Shown here in pieces: positions 1-12,900 of a DNA stretch of 64,000 nt. The notes under the pieces are model-generated. The model worked only from the letters and a program-made list of their open reading frames with translations. It did not search any database and was not told the origin of the DNA. The position numbers and the translations under genes were made by a program. Within the stretch, counting starts at the first letter, position 1. Every line of letters starts with the position of its first letter. The stretch comes from Mytilus edulis (Eukaryota > Mollusca > Bivalvia > Mytilida > Mytilidae): assembly GCF_963676685.1 (NCBI RefSeq), contig NC_092347.1, positions 90,584,592 to 90,648,591 on the forward strand, read 5' to 3'.

Positions 1-157
1 ATAACTGGTGTTTAAGTGTATGAATCTCTCTGAAATTATACAACAAGTTTTCATACTACAAAGGGATGGTTATTGGGATTATGGCTCAAATCATTTAGCA
101 ATTAGGGGCAAAAAAGGGGTTAAACAAGGGTTTTTCTCTTAAAAGCACAATTTAGAC

Positions 158-251
158 AATTTTCAAGCAGTGTAAGGGAGGTAAGCCAATTCCATTTAAA
201 GAATACTGTTAATTATATGTGTGATGACCTCCCTTACACTGCTTGAAAATT
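158..251. repeat. Perfect inverted repeat, small foldback element
   Basis: Two arms of about 25 bp (158-182 and 227-251) are exact reverse complements around the core AAGCAGTGTAAGGGAGGT, with a 44-bp AT-rich loop. This is the layout of a small foldback or MITE element. No target duplication could be assigned and no transposase is present. Confidence 0.75.
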
Positions 252-340
252 ATGTATTAAGAAATGATGATTAGACATTTTAGAAGTTATTAATTAATAT
301 TAATTATAACCATGACTGTTTGTTATTTTAATTTTAATAT

Positions 341-615
341 TTTATGATGTATTTAAATGAGTAGTTATTGTTGCAAACTATTTTTGAGGGGATTAATATT
401 CAACAGCATAGTTTATATATATATTACTCAATAGCAAAACATTTTTTTTAGGTTCATTAGACCATATTCATTCTGTGTCAGAAACCTATGCTGTGTCAAC
501 TATTTAATCACAATCCAAATTCAGAGCTGTATCAAGCTTGAATGTTGTGTCCATACTTGCCCCAAATGTTCAGGGTTCAACCTCTGTGGTCGTATAAAGC
601 TGCGCCCTGCAGAAC
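341..615 (+). repeat. Dispersed repeat family R1, copy 1
   Basis: This stretch matches, in opposite orientation, the region 48228-48632. Shared landmarks are a segment with AGTAGTTATTGTTGCAAACT, then GGGGATTAATATTCAAC, then a block ending TGTCCATACTTGCCCC and GGTCGTATAAAGCTGCGCCC. Copy 1 lacks an internal segment of more than 100 bp found in copy 2. Short reading frames in both copies give similar peptides (LCPYLP..F..QPL/RPL..SYKAAPC), but they come from the repeat and are not evidence of a gene. Confidence 0.8.
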
Positions 616-818
616 ACTTGGTTCTTTATATAAATTCAAAAAGTCCACCTTCTATTCATGTCTAGCAGTGTTAAAGTGTGAATGTCTAATTCCTGTACTA
701 AAAGTATTTGCAAAAACAAAATATTAGTACAAAAACTATCCCAATTAAAAAAAATCTTGATAATCTTAAGTACATTATTTACTTGTATTCCTGTTATGAG
801 CATTCGTTTTTGTTTCAG

Positions 819-905
819 AAATCTTGGAAGTGGGCAGTGTTAGGTGGAGGAGTAGCGGCTGTGGTGGCAGCAGGACTGGCGGCATACAGATATGGACATC
901 ACTAA
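819..905 (+). CDS. Terminal coding exon of an unrecognised gene, possible tail anchor
   Basis: A TGTTTCAG acceptor ends at 818. The next 28 codons open in phase 0 and stop at TAA 903-905. They encode Lys-Ser-Trp-Lys-Trp, then a run of about 18 small hydrophobic residues rich in Gly/Ala/Val, then Tyr-Arg-Tyr-Gly-His-His. A hydrophobic segment this close to the C-terminus with basic residues on both sides is typical of tail-anchored membrane proteins, so this is probably the last exon of such a gene whose upstream exons lie outside the window. An AATAAA at 1087-1092 could be its polyadenylation signal. I do not recognise the family. The phase cannot be confirmed without the upstream exon. Confidence 0.5.
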   Translation, partial: KSWKWAVLGGGVAAVVAAGLAAYRYGHH

Positions 906-3895
906 TGATCACTTCATTAAGCATCTCAAATCTCTCAAATCTTTATCTCTGACAGTCATTGTTTTTTTTATATATCATTTTTTTTAATCATTTTGAAGAC
1001 AAATGAGGCACTTAGTTTTCAGGCATTCTCTCATCTTGAATCTTCTATTGGTATTCTTCTCTCGACCTCATTTTTTTGTGGTTGTGAATAAAATAGTGTT
1101 GGTTATTAGAATGTTAATGAGGGCCTTTACAAAATATGACACCTTTACTGTACACTATTTAGTTTTCAATGTGATGTATACAAAAACAAGCAAAGAACCA
1201 TAATTACTGAGGAAGTTGTTTTTTATAGTAATTCTTCTTCACGTAATAATACTTGACCTATAATATTGGGATTTAAAAGAAAGTGGCATTTGTTATCTAG
1301 TTTATGTTAAGGACTAAGGAGTCATATAAATTCATATTTTATCTTTCTTTTAGAAAAAAATGTCCTATATGATAGTTGCCAAGATTGGTGTTCATTTAGT
1401 ACATATACAGGATGTTTGGATAAACAACAACATTTCAATCATAAAGTGGAGACAGTCTGTAAAACCTTGAGATCATTTGGGGCCAAATTTATATGCATTA
1501 CTTCTTTTTTTGAAGAACAGTATGTTACAATTTAAGATTTTTATCTGATGTGTAAATGTTTCATGTTGGAATCATTTTTTTTGTTATATTTAAAAGCATT
1601 TGTTTTTTTAGTAGATGTTTGAAAACTAACAGTATATAAGGAAATCCTTTAATATATTTACATATTTTATAAAAATTCACTGTGAAATACCAATAATACA
1701 TTTATATTTGACTTTCATGTCATCTATTTATAGTGTGTAGGAAGAAAAACATCTATTAAAATAATACCATCTGTATGTCGAAAATATTGGTAAGGGGTTC
1801 AGTTTTTACTTTTATCTCCCCTTGTGTATTTTTATACTTCGAGATGATCAAAATCAAAGACAAATAATGCCTGAACATATTAAACCTCACAGAACAGGTT
1901 TTACATTATTTATCATAATATTCTAAAAACACCAACATAAACCACATAACAGTAGTCTTTAATCATTTTGATAAGAAATTAATTTCAGAGAATAGGTTGA
2001 TGGCCTGAAAGCTTAATTTCATTACTTTTATCATTAATTTAATAATTTAGTACTTTTGATAAACTGATTTGAAGAATAAGATCAAAACTTTCATTTCTTT
2101 GCTATTACACTCTACTGCTTTGGTATATATCCAGCATGTGATTGCACCTTTTATAGATATTCTCATCTTGTTAAATGAACTCTTTAAGTATGTCTCTTAA
2201 AGTGTTGAATAAGCTTGACATCTTTATTATTCAGTATCAAAACTCTATTGATATGAATAAAGAATTATACCAATTATAAGGGAGATAATTCAGGATTGCA
2301 ATTAAAAATAATTTTGCCCAAAAAAAATTGACTCTTATTGACTTATTCCTGTCTTTCTTTAATGTGACTTATTGATTATTTTATTACTTTTTGCTGTGCT
2401 AGAACATTAATTTCAGATTGAAAATTGCTAGAACTTATTTTTTTATGTGAGTCTGTTAAGCATGTTACATGGTATCTTTTTTTATTCTTTTTTCGAAGTA
2501 AATGAAGATTGTTGACAAGAAGCTTTTAGAAAATGACTCAAATAAATATGAACAGTTGTTTTTCCATTGTAATAAAAATGAAGTCTGTACTATATATTTC
2601 ATGTTGTTTGTTTCCTCTACTAGTAATGAACGAATTGGTTTCTGGCTGAATGTGTCATGCATAATAATGAAAGTTATACATTTTAGCAATAATATCTTTA
2701 ATATATTGTTTAATATGTGATTAATTCAACTATTAATATTATCATGATTTTGTAAAGATGTATGTGAATACAAAACAAAATAAAATAAATCAGAAAATAA
2801 ACCTAATTTTGATGTAGATTGTAGTTAGTTGTATTTTTGTATTTGTTCCCTTCAAAATCTAAAAAGTTGAAAGATTTTCATTTCTTCAAAATATTTGATA
2901 GCATTACAGAAAGTCTGGTAATCTCACAAAGAATCAAAGTTGAACTTCAGTTACACTACAGAATTCGTATTACTGAATATAAAAGATTTAGGGTACATGT
3001 GTTTAAGACATCAACTCAATATGAATAAAAAGTAAATCACAGGTCTATGAGAGGTCCTCAATGAGCAACAGTTGTTGATACCAGATATCAAACTCTAATT
3101 ATTACCCTGTTTTCCATATAACCAAGTGTCCCTTTTATTTCCTTGATCAAGTTAGTGGTCATTCTGTTGGTAGCTACATTTTGTGTGGTATAATTAAATA
3201 TCATGGTCTAAATAGACAAATGGTGAGGTTTATGGGCATGTAAAACTGACTTTACTACACCACTCCGGTATTATAATACCTATATCATAGATCTGTCGTT
3301 CATTGTTTGTCTTAGTTTGTATGTCTTCTTTCTCAATAGAGTCTGTTATTGATGGTACCGTAGGGCATGGTAAAGGTGTCCAATACTTTTGTGATTCCTG
3401 GTTTCCTTTTTATGTGTTAAGAAACAGTTAGGTGCTAATAGAATTTCAAGAATATTCTGCTTCATGACCAGCTACACAACTTTTTTAGAAGCTAATTGTA
3501 TGTGTTTCAATATTTTTTGCTATAAAACTGCAACAACCAGATATGGTATAAATTAACCAGGGTCTTCAATCTATTGGCTATCAAGTAAGTTTTGTAAATT
3601 GAAACCATAATGAGGCTTATATTTTGTATCAATATATATAATATTTCCAACACTCAAAATCAAGGCAACACATCACGATTAATTGTATCTGATCAGCCTA
3701 AATAGTGTTAAATTATAAAAAAAAACAACATACAAATATATGACCGATGATATTACATAAAAGCTAGCATGGTTTTAGCATTAATTCCTGGTCATTGTGA
3801 CAGAAACAAAATTTACAGTTTGGACAGGTCTGCACTATCTCCAGGCCTTTCATGTATTAGAAAAAGTGTGGTTATTTTTCTAAAGAAAACATGAA
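906..3895. other. AT-rich non-coding stretch
   Basis: After the possible 3' UTR of the first gene this interval has only short AT-rich reading frames without splice sites or recognisable protein motifs. I see no gene or clear element in it. Confidence 0.6.
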
Positions 3896-4048
3896 AACAC
3901 GGGGCCTTTTATAGCTGACTATGCGGTATGGGCTTTGCTCATTGTTGAAGGCCGTACGGTGACCTATAGTTATTAATGTCTGTGTCATTTTGGTCTTTTG
4001 TGGATAGTTGTCTCATTGGCAATCATACCACATCTTCTTTTTTATATG
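3896..4048 (-). repeat. ATGTGGT dispersed repeat (family R2), copy a
   Basis: On the minus strand this reads AAGATGTGGTATGATTGCC, then CAATGAGACAACTATCCAC, then GGTCACCGTACGGCCTTC and CATACCGCATAGTCAGC. This is the R2 repeat that occurs at least eight more times in the window. The fullest copy is at 57972-58330. It has no coding capacity; the short frame here encoding SCLIGNHTTS is repeat-derived. Confidence 0.9.
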
Positions 4049-4719
4049 ATACATATTATGCTTGTGTGGTTGAATTTAAAAAGTTATTTGTTCAAGAAAT
4101 CCACTGTAATCGGGTCAGAAAATATACAGTGTTTGTGCAAGTTGATTACAAAAGGATATAAAATGTAATCAAGCTTAATGCATGCGTTACAAAGTTGTAA
4201 AGTTAAGCTTTTGTTGTTGTTTAGTTTTCTATTAAACACATCACTACTTGACCCTAATATTTTTTGCACTTCTCGTTGGGTTAAAAGTAAAAAATGACAG
4301 AAGTGATCAACAGGACAAGTTCTATCTAACCTGGGCATTCTGTATTTGATATTGATGCTGTCATATTAATTTCTACCTATTTTCCCATTTTTTATCTGAA
4401 AAAATACAGGAACTAGTTTAAAATTTTAAATGGCAAAAGTGATCATAAAAAAATATACAGGAACTAGTTTAAAAATATAAATAGCAAAGTAAATCAGCAA
4501 GACAAAAAGACCATGCAAGTCCAATTTTAAAGGTCTCCACTAGCTTTCAACCAAGTTAGCTATACAGGCTATCCTCTTGTTATGATAATGGTCCAATAAA
4601 GAACCAAGATGCATTAGATGTGAGCCAAAATTTGTTCCTGTGAAAAAAGTTCTAGTGGAACTTATATCACAGGAAATATGTTCTGGGAGAACTTTTTTTT
4701 CACAGATGATTTCTATATA

Positions 4720-4910
4720 ATTTGTTACATCTCTATAAAATAAGTTCCAAGTAGATGAAATTGTTCCTTATCTAGTAAAATAAATTCTGGGTTTGAGATA
4801 TTTGTTCCTTACCTGGTGAAATAAGTTCTAGGTTTGTGAGATTTGTTCCTCACTTGGTGAAATAAGTTCCTTGTCTGTGAAATATGTTCCACTGGTTAAA
4901 CAAGTTATCT
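4720..4910. repeat. Minisatellite, 41-bp period, about five degenerate units
   Basis: The phrase TTGTTCC(T)...AAATAAGTTC recurs at about 4722, 4761, 4802, 4843 and 4884, mostly at a 41-bp spacing. Units read approximately 'ATTTGTTCCTTACCTGGTGA' followed by 'AATAAGTTCTAGGTTTGTGA'. It is non-coding and lies upstream of KANSL3. Confidence 0.75.
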
Positions 4911-5379
4911 TGTACACATTGTAATGAGCATTTGTCATCAGTGAGTTGAAATTTATCATTCAAGTATATTATAAAAAAAATGTATTATATTGATATATAT
5001 GTAATCAGAAGTCCAGTACTAGTCTATGAATGGACTTTTAATGTAATAAATAAAAAGTGTAAACATCCAATTTGGATCCTGTGGAGTATAGCAAATTTTT
5101 AATAATATATTTACTCCATAAAAAATACCAAAATGACACTTATGAGCCAGAAAAGAGCAGAATTAGAATAAAAAGTATAGTTAATGATGAACATTTATAC
5201 TAATTTGAAAAGGACAAAGTGACTGATCAATTATATTGAAAGACATAAAGAAACAAAAGTCTCAATCTCTTGAAACTGTGCCATGACCTAAGTACATGTA
5301 TGAAAAGAACAACCATGACTGTTAACGGGAAAAATAGAGGAATGCCACATAAAACATGAATAAAAATTATGATACATAA

Positions 5380-5690
5380 ATGAAGGCAACAGTAGTATAC
5401 CGCTGTTCGAAATTCATAAATTGATAAAGAAAAAAACAAATCCGGGTTACAAACTAAAACTGAGTGAAATGTATCAAAAATATAAGAGAATAACGACACA
5501 ACAGAAACACAACATTACAATGTAACTCACACAGGAACGAACTATGACATAACAATGGCTATTTTCCTGACCTGGTACAGGGCATTTTAAGAAAAAAAAA
5601 GATGGGTTGAAGCTAGTTTTGTGGCATGCCAAACCTCCCGCTTTAATGGCAATGTTAATTATAACATTAAAATGACATTACATGACGATA
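5380..5690 (+). repeat. Dispersed repeat family R3, copy 1
   Basis: The segment opens with GGCAACAGTAGTATACCGCT and runs through AACTAAAAC.GAG and AACGACA.AACA. The same order is found at 61440-61770. Its right part (CTGACCTGGTACAGGGCATT and following) matches the block at 52765-52955, so modules are shared between repeat families. A poly-T run of about 24 bp follows at 5746-5769. Confidence 0.7.
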
Positions 5691-6085
5691 ACCATCACTT
5701 TTTATTTCTTATCTTCATCATATAGTTTCATTAATGCCTTCATTAGGTTTTTTTTTTTTTTTTTTTTTATCTTTTTATCACACGAAGCTGTGGATTCCGG
5801 GAAAAAATTATATCCATTCCGTAATCGTAACACATTTAGAAATTTGACCTTCACCTTTTTATTTTGGCGTGGAATGCTAAATTTTATTTTGTCGATATAT
5901 TTAGTATGAATGCTACATAAGACAGCATTCCCAATTATTTGTAAGTAACTGAATGACGGCAGTGTTGTCGCCGTCAAAAATTTGATCCTGATATATAAAA
6001 GGTCGCTGTTTTCTATGACGAAACCATCTCAAAACATTTTAAATTGAACATCACAACAATCAACATCATATAATTTACTTTATTA

Positions 6086-6455
6086 GTGTGGGTTCATGGT
6101 CTAGTGGTTAAGACCGATTCCTACAGTGCTTGAAGGTCACGAGATCGATACTGACTCGGGGTGCTAGATATTTCAGTACATTACAAGGGTGATTTTCACC
6201 CTCCAACACATTTCTCTGGTACCTAGACCATTAAACTAGAATGTGTACTTTGGACGCCTAGGCTGGTCAAAGTTGTCCCCTACTTTGACCTGGAGATCAA
6301 TCCTCTGATATCTCTTAGGTTGTCTGTTTCTGCCCAGTGGTCTGGTGGTTCTCTCCTATTACTCCAGCTTCCTCCCCCATATAAAAGACTTCCCAGTGTC
6401 CTAGCACTCCTTTTGTGTTGGGTGAGGATTCAATTTGATTGTCCTTGTAAAAATA
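6086..6455 (+). mobile_element. tRNA-derived SINE
   Basis: The head contains a polymerase III A box (TGGTCTAGTGG, 6097-6107) and a B-box-like element (GAGATCGATAC, 6141-6151) at tRNA-like spacing. It is followed by a body of about 300 bp that resembles no tRNA and an AT-rich tail. That is the structure of a tRNA-derived SINE rather than a functional tRNA gene, because the 5' part does not fold into a full cloverleaf with matching acceptor arms. It lies about 450 bp upstream of the first recognised KANSL3 exon. Confidence 0.7.
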
Positions 6456-6906
6456 ATTATCGTAAAGATATGATAGTCAATCATAATTTCAAAATAATTA
6501 GGAATATGATATGATATGAAGGCGTCACAGAATTTTTTAAAAATAGCCTTTCAAGACGTCATAAGTATTCTTATTTGCTGTATTATATGTATATACGATG
6601 GTCTCTATTATTAGAGAATGAAAATAGTGGCGGTCTTGACATAAATAAAAGTTCTGATCTAGCCTCTGTTATATACTGGTCAGTTAATTATAAAATTATT
6701 GATATCATAAAATTCACAAATTGTTCCTGACTGATATAAATTATAATAACTATATAAAGTAAACTTTATAATTAGTATTTAGCACTTATCTGCCCCAAAC
6801 AAGAATACTTTTGTTCAGTTCTGGATCCAATACCGCAGAATCAGAAGCTTGATTTTGATTTTTTGTTTCAGATCATTTTTCAGTAGAGGTATAAGTTTTG
6901 CTTAAA

Positions 6907-9900
6907 ATGGATATTTACCAACCAGACAGAGGCAGTACAGTATCCATGGACCATTGTTATTCCAAGCCATGGAGTGCTCATCCTGATGCCAGTAATGCCA
7001 GACCTATCAAAAAGTTATATATGCCAAAGCTACCACATCTTACACAAATGCACGTACAAAACAGGTAACAGTTATGATAAAATAAACTCAATTGCAAGCT
7101 GACGGTTGTTATCCTTATATTAATGGATCTTTGATAAAATGTGAGGTACTGCTAGCTGGTTCATTCATGTAAATAAATTGTTGAAATTGTTTTTATGCCC
7201 CACCTACAATATGCCCACCTACGATAGTAGAGGGTCATTATGTTTTCTGGTCTGTGGCTCCGTTCGTGCGTCAGTTCGTCTGTACGTCCGTTCAGGTTAG
7301 AGTTTTTGGTCAAGGTAGTTTTTGATGAAACTGAAGTCCAATCAACTTGAAACTTAGTACACTTGTTGCTTATGATATGATCTATCTAATTTTAAAGCCA
7401 AAATAGACTTTTGACCCCATTTTCACGGTCCACTGTACATAGAAAATGAAAGGGGGAGTTTCAGGTTAAAGTTTTTGGTCAAGGTAGTTTTTGATGAAAC
7501 TGAATTCTAATCAACTTGAAACTTTGTACACTTGTTGCTTATGATATGATCTGTCTAATTTTAAAGCCAAATTAGACTTTTGACCCCAATTTCACGGTCC
7601 ACTGAACAAAGATAATGAAAGGGGGAGTTTCAGGTTAAATTTTTTGGTCAAGGTAGTTTTTGATAAAGCTGAATTCCAATGAACTTGAAACTTAGTAGAC
7701 TTGTTGCTTATGATATGATCTTTCAAATTTTAAAGCCAAATTAGACTTGTGACCCCAATTTCACGGTTCACTAAACATAGAAAATGAAAGTGGGAGTTTC
7801 AGGTTAAAGTTTTTGGTCAAGGTAGTTTTTGATGAAATTGAAGTCCAGTCAACTTGAAACTTAGTACATATGTTCCCTATAGTATAATCTTTCTAATTTT
7901 AATGCCAAATTAGATTATTACCCAATTTTTACAGTCCATGGATCATGGAAAAGGATAGTGCAAGTGGGGCATCCATGTACTTTGGACACATTCTTGTTTT
8001 TATTATGTGCATAAGGAAGAATTAAAATGTAAGTGAGAAAAGTTGCACCTACATGTATTAAAAAAAGATCCTTTGAATTAAAAACTTACAAAATTGTTGA
8101 ATGTATTTTGATGAATGAAAGTATCAATAATATTGACAGCATGAGAGAAAATAACAACAGAGGAGACCTATAGTCTTTTATATTCTTGTCCTTCAGTCTT
8201 CTGATAGAAAGTTGCCTCATAGTGACTTATATCACACTTTCTTTTTTAGACAAGCAGACATAAATTTGCAAACACAATATGACATAACTCACACGCATCA
8301 ACTATAATACCACCTATGCAAAAACAAACAACAAAAAAACAACACACCAACAAACAAACAGGAAAGATAGGGGAAGAGAAAGTGATGATTAAAGAAAAAC
8401 TTCTTCAAATGTGTTGGATCAATATGTGCTTGAAATTTGATAGAACATTTTAACAGTTGTTACTTTTATAAACATAGATGTAGGAAGATGTGGTGTGAGT
8501 GCCAATGAGACAACTTTCCATCCAAATAACAATTTATAAAAGTAAACCATTATAGGTCAAAGTACGGCCTTCAACACAGTGCCTTGGCTCACACCAAGCA
8601 ACAAGCTATAAAGGGCCCTGAAATTACTAGTGTTAAATCATTCAAACGGGAAAACGAACAGTCTAATGTTTGCTTTGTATTTTAGGGAAGCAGAAATAGA
8701 TGTTTGTACAGTAACTGAGCCCAGCAAGCCACCATATGATACAGCTAAAGCCCGGAGTCTAATGCAGGAGTGTGGACGACATGTACCCCTAATGAGAACA
8801 GAAGAAAGCCCAGAGGACTGGGAAGAAAGAATTTCAAGGTTTAAACAAATGTCTGTTGATTTCATGGGGATCATGGTAACACCTCATTTTCATCTTCCAA
8901 TCATTTCACGTTTAATAAATTGTACTTTTATAATAAACAGACAGAAACCAATATTTCATTTATAATTCTTTTCTATAGAAATATGAATAGATTTTAAAAC
9001 ATTTGAATGATATTTTATCTGATCAATGAGTTAAACAAGACTATTATATACATAAAATTTGAAAAAAAAATACACAAACAACTTTTTATCACTGATTTAT
9101 CGATTATTTTGGTAGACATGAAATAATTCAATTTTCAATTAATAATCAGTTGAACAGTGATTTTATAGACCTAAAAAAGTAACAATCATAATATTTGTAA
9201 CCTATTTGATTTAACAAATGTATGACGTGAAAACATTTTGTGTGTGACATATTTATGTGTGCATATCTATGCGTGACATATTTAGATACTAATGGTAGTT
9301 TTGCACATAATCATGTGATCATTGTCACTTTCATTGTCATTTCATACTGGGGAGATCATGCTTCAAACATTGCATTTTACTGCTTATTTAGAACCTTTGC
9401 TTACTGCATGAATACTGATTTCATCTTTATGGTATGAAATATGCTGATGTCTATAGCTACTTGTTTAAGTTTGGAAATTCATAAAAGTACCAATTTAAGC
9501 TTGTAATTTTTACTGTGATTAATATGTAACTTGTATTCTACTTGTGACTCTGAGTTAAAATACAATAGTATATATACATGTATACAGACTTTTTTTTTAA
9601 ACCATTCATTATTTTCACATTTTGACATCATTTTGTGAACACATCAAAATCATTGTCAGATGTCTGTTCATTTCTTTGATATTTTGTCAATTATTGGAAA
9701 TTCGTTGAGTTCAAGTAATATTTTTCGAAAATAAAAAAAAAACAACATGGGATACACAGGTCACAGAAAGTTTGAACTTGAGAGTTAAATTTTCATTCAT
9801 TTGCTGTTTAGGAGTAAAAAGTAAAAAATGTGACTATAAATACTCAGGTTTTTAGGGCAGAAGCCTTTCATGAACTACTAGTAATTTCTCCCTTTTCTAT

Positions 9901-12900
9901 TACAATTTCTCTGAATGAATTGGTTTATAAGTTAATAATTGTTTATTTTAAGGAATGGATGGAGTTTACAACAGAACAGATTATTTAATAAAGTGATGAA
10001 GGCATTACAATCAGATAGACTTGCCAGGCTTTCATATGTTGATGTAAGGTTATCTTAAGTTGTTATCTTTAATTTCTTTCAATATATAAATGTATAAATC
10101 TTTATAACAGTAACTTTTAACTTTGATGTTTTAATAGTTTGGAAATGAGTGAGCAGGTATTCTATTAAAATTTATGAAACTGTGGTACCGCCTAGTGTTA
10201 ACCACTGACATTTTTATGGAGATTAAAAGTCTGAATTGTTTTAAAAGTTTACCTTGCAGAACTTTTCATCAGATACCATTTAAACTGTCATTCAGATGAC
10301 CTGTACTCAGTTGGTCAAACATTAAGTGATCTGAATACTGTTCCCTATTGAATCTGATCAAATTATATATGACTGTGAGTCACTGTATGGACAAATAAGT
10401 AACTGAGGGCTGTCAATTCACTGGTGAAATAAAATACCATTTATTTCTAATCTAATCTATCATAATTTTATTTTAACAGACAAAAAATGAACCAATAATG
10501 AGAAGAATTCATATAGATAAAACAGCAAGACGAATCAGACAAGCTCTAGCTGGTGTATCCTGGGTAATACGTCTATAAAATTAATATTGCAAAGAGCAAG
10601 GTCAATCTTTTGTCAATGTAGAGCGTTCCAAGCCCTTCTTAATATATTACTATTAGTGTGGCTGTACTTCAAATATTTTTGATAAATATGTAACAATCAT
10701 TTCTGGGCTTCAGTTTGATATAAAAAAATCTGATGTCATCAGTTATATGTGCAGACGTATTAAATTATTGATTGGAAATTGAAGTGAGAGGATGACATGT
10801 CAAGATGCTGAAATTGATAGTTAAGAGCTTCAATTATATTTGGGGAATATTGAAATGTGTGGGTGATGGCTAAGAAAATTAATGATTATTTATCTTTGTT
10901 GAAGATATTCAGATGTATTATGTAAACATGACATTTTTACATGGGGTTTTATTATCTTTTTAAATATGTACTTTGCTGTTTTCGCCTTTACAAATCAGTT
11001 CACCTATGCAAACATGACAGTGTTCTCTAGATTTTCTACAAAAAAAAACTTTGAGAAAATGAAATATAAATTCTATCCCACAATTAGATATTCAGGTTAT
11101 TTTGTAAGATGCACAATACATTTTCAAAAATCTCAACAAACAATTTAACTTAATTTATTTCCCTTCCAGTACAAATGAGATTAGAAACGATGTGATTTTT
11201 TTCTATAGAACTTTAATAATATAATATATTACAGGATTCCAAACTGACACAATGGTTACATAATTTACTGATAGAGAATTTAAGCATCCAGATGTTGGCT
11301 TCATATTTAGATGTCTTACAGACCCTCAGGGCAAAGGTAAGATTGTAATAAGGGCTGTTTTAAAATGGATGGTAGTGTGAGGGATGGAGGCACTAAAAAC
11401 CATAAATTGTGGCTATTTGCATTTTCCCTAAAATTTAATGGTTGTTTCAGGTCTAAAAGATCCCTCTAAAACATTTAATTCTGGAACAGCCATAATGTAA
11501 CAATTTTGTTATTTTGAACTTGCAATAAGAACATATAAAAATAAGATGTGGTATGATTGCCAATTGAACAACGTTTTACCAGAGACCAAATGATGTAGAC
11601 TTTAGCAACTACAGGTTACATTACTGCCTTTAACAAGGAATTAACCCATTACTGCATAGTAAGCTAAAAATGGCCCAGACATGGCAATGTAAAACAAGAA
11701 AACTAACAAACAAAAAGATATATGATATTAAGCAACATACATCAACCAATTAAATTACAGGTTTCTGACTTGGAACAGGAACATAGAGAAAAATTCACAT
11801 TTTAATGAAATGCTCAAGAAGAACCTACTCCCCCATTTTAAATTCAATTGTCAGCCAAGATATAAACTACAAACAGTAATATATAACGATAAAACTTCTG
11901 CAACAATCTACAAATTCAGAAAAGGGCCATGAATCTCGAAAATTACATTAATCAGACTAATGCTATAGTTATGTTGGATCTAAGTGATGACACAATAATG
12001 AATTAATAAGAATTTCTTGTAATCATGTAATTATTATTTAATGTAACATTTACATTACAGTTGCCAACAATGATAGATAAAATGGTGGCTATTGGTTTAG
12101 CAAGTGGGAAATCAGCAACGTCTATAGAAGCATTACATTTACTGTTGAAAAGACCTTGGGACCCAGTGCTGAGTACTTATAATCAACAAAAACCTGTAAG
12201 TTATTAATGGGATTCTTTGAAAAACATCAGAATTGTTATAAAATAGGAATGTATAATTTATGGGGAGAAAAAAGATGATAAAATCATTGAAATTATATTA
12301 CTTTCCTCAAAATATAATTATTCCAAAGTTACTTGCATGGGCAAGGTGATTGAAAGGTTAATGTTAGGTGCCTTTTCAACCCCAAAACAAATATTACTGG
12401 AATCACCCTAATAAGAACCCTAACATTTTCTTTATTTTCGACCGCTATTAACAAAGTAGTATTGGTGCAGTATTTTGTATATTATTACAGCAAAAGTTGC
12501 CAGGAAATCCTCTGATCATAGTAGCGCCCTCTGTGCCATCTGCAGGTGGTCATGCCTACTCTAAAAGAACCAGATTCTGGAATTCTCAGTTATCTAACCT
12601 TGGCAAGGTCATCCCTGTCACCATGCACACTGTGAATGGCAGTAAAGGTGTTGGAATATCTCAGTGCTTAGAACATATGGTTGGAGCTGTACATACTAAA
12701 GTTTTGGAGGTAACTTCATTTATATTTATATCAGATAATACAAATTTTTGCCCAAAGTTGACTTGTTAACCAAAACCACTTTAACTTGAATGCAATTACC
12801 AGACATATTTTTACATACAAAATGTTATTTTGATACAAAAAAAAATGAACATCATAGATTTGTGGAACATATTTTTCTTGTCACAGTGTGTGTTCATTTT

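Noticed and set aside
3976-4161. Short frames with SCLIGNHTTSSFLY here and at 37353-37574
   Set aside because: The shared peptide is the translation of the R2 repeat, not a protein family.
6086-6160. Functional tRNA gene
   Set aside because: A and B boxes are present, but the sequence does not form matching acceptor arms and is followed by a SINE body.
8839-8965. Extension of KANSL3 exon 2 to 8875 or beyond
   Set aside because: Would put exon 3 out of frame and breaks a conserved ISR-NGW junction.
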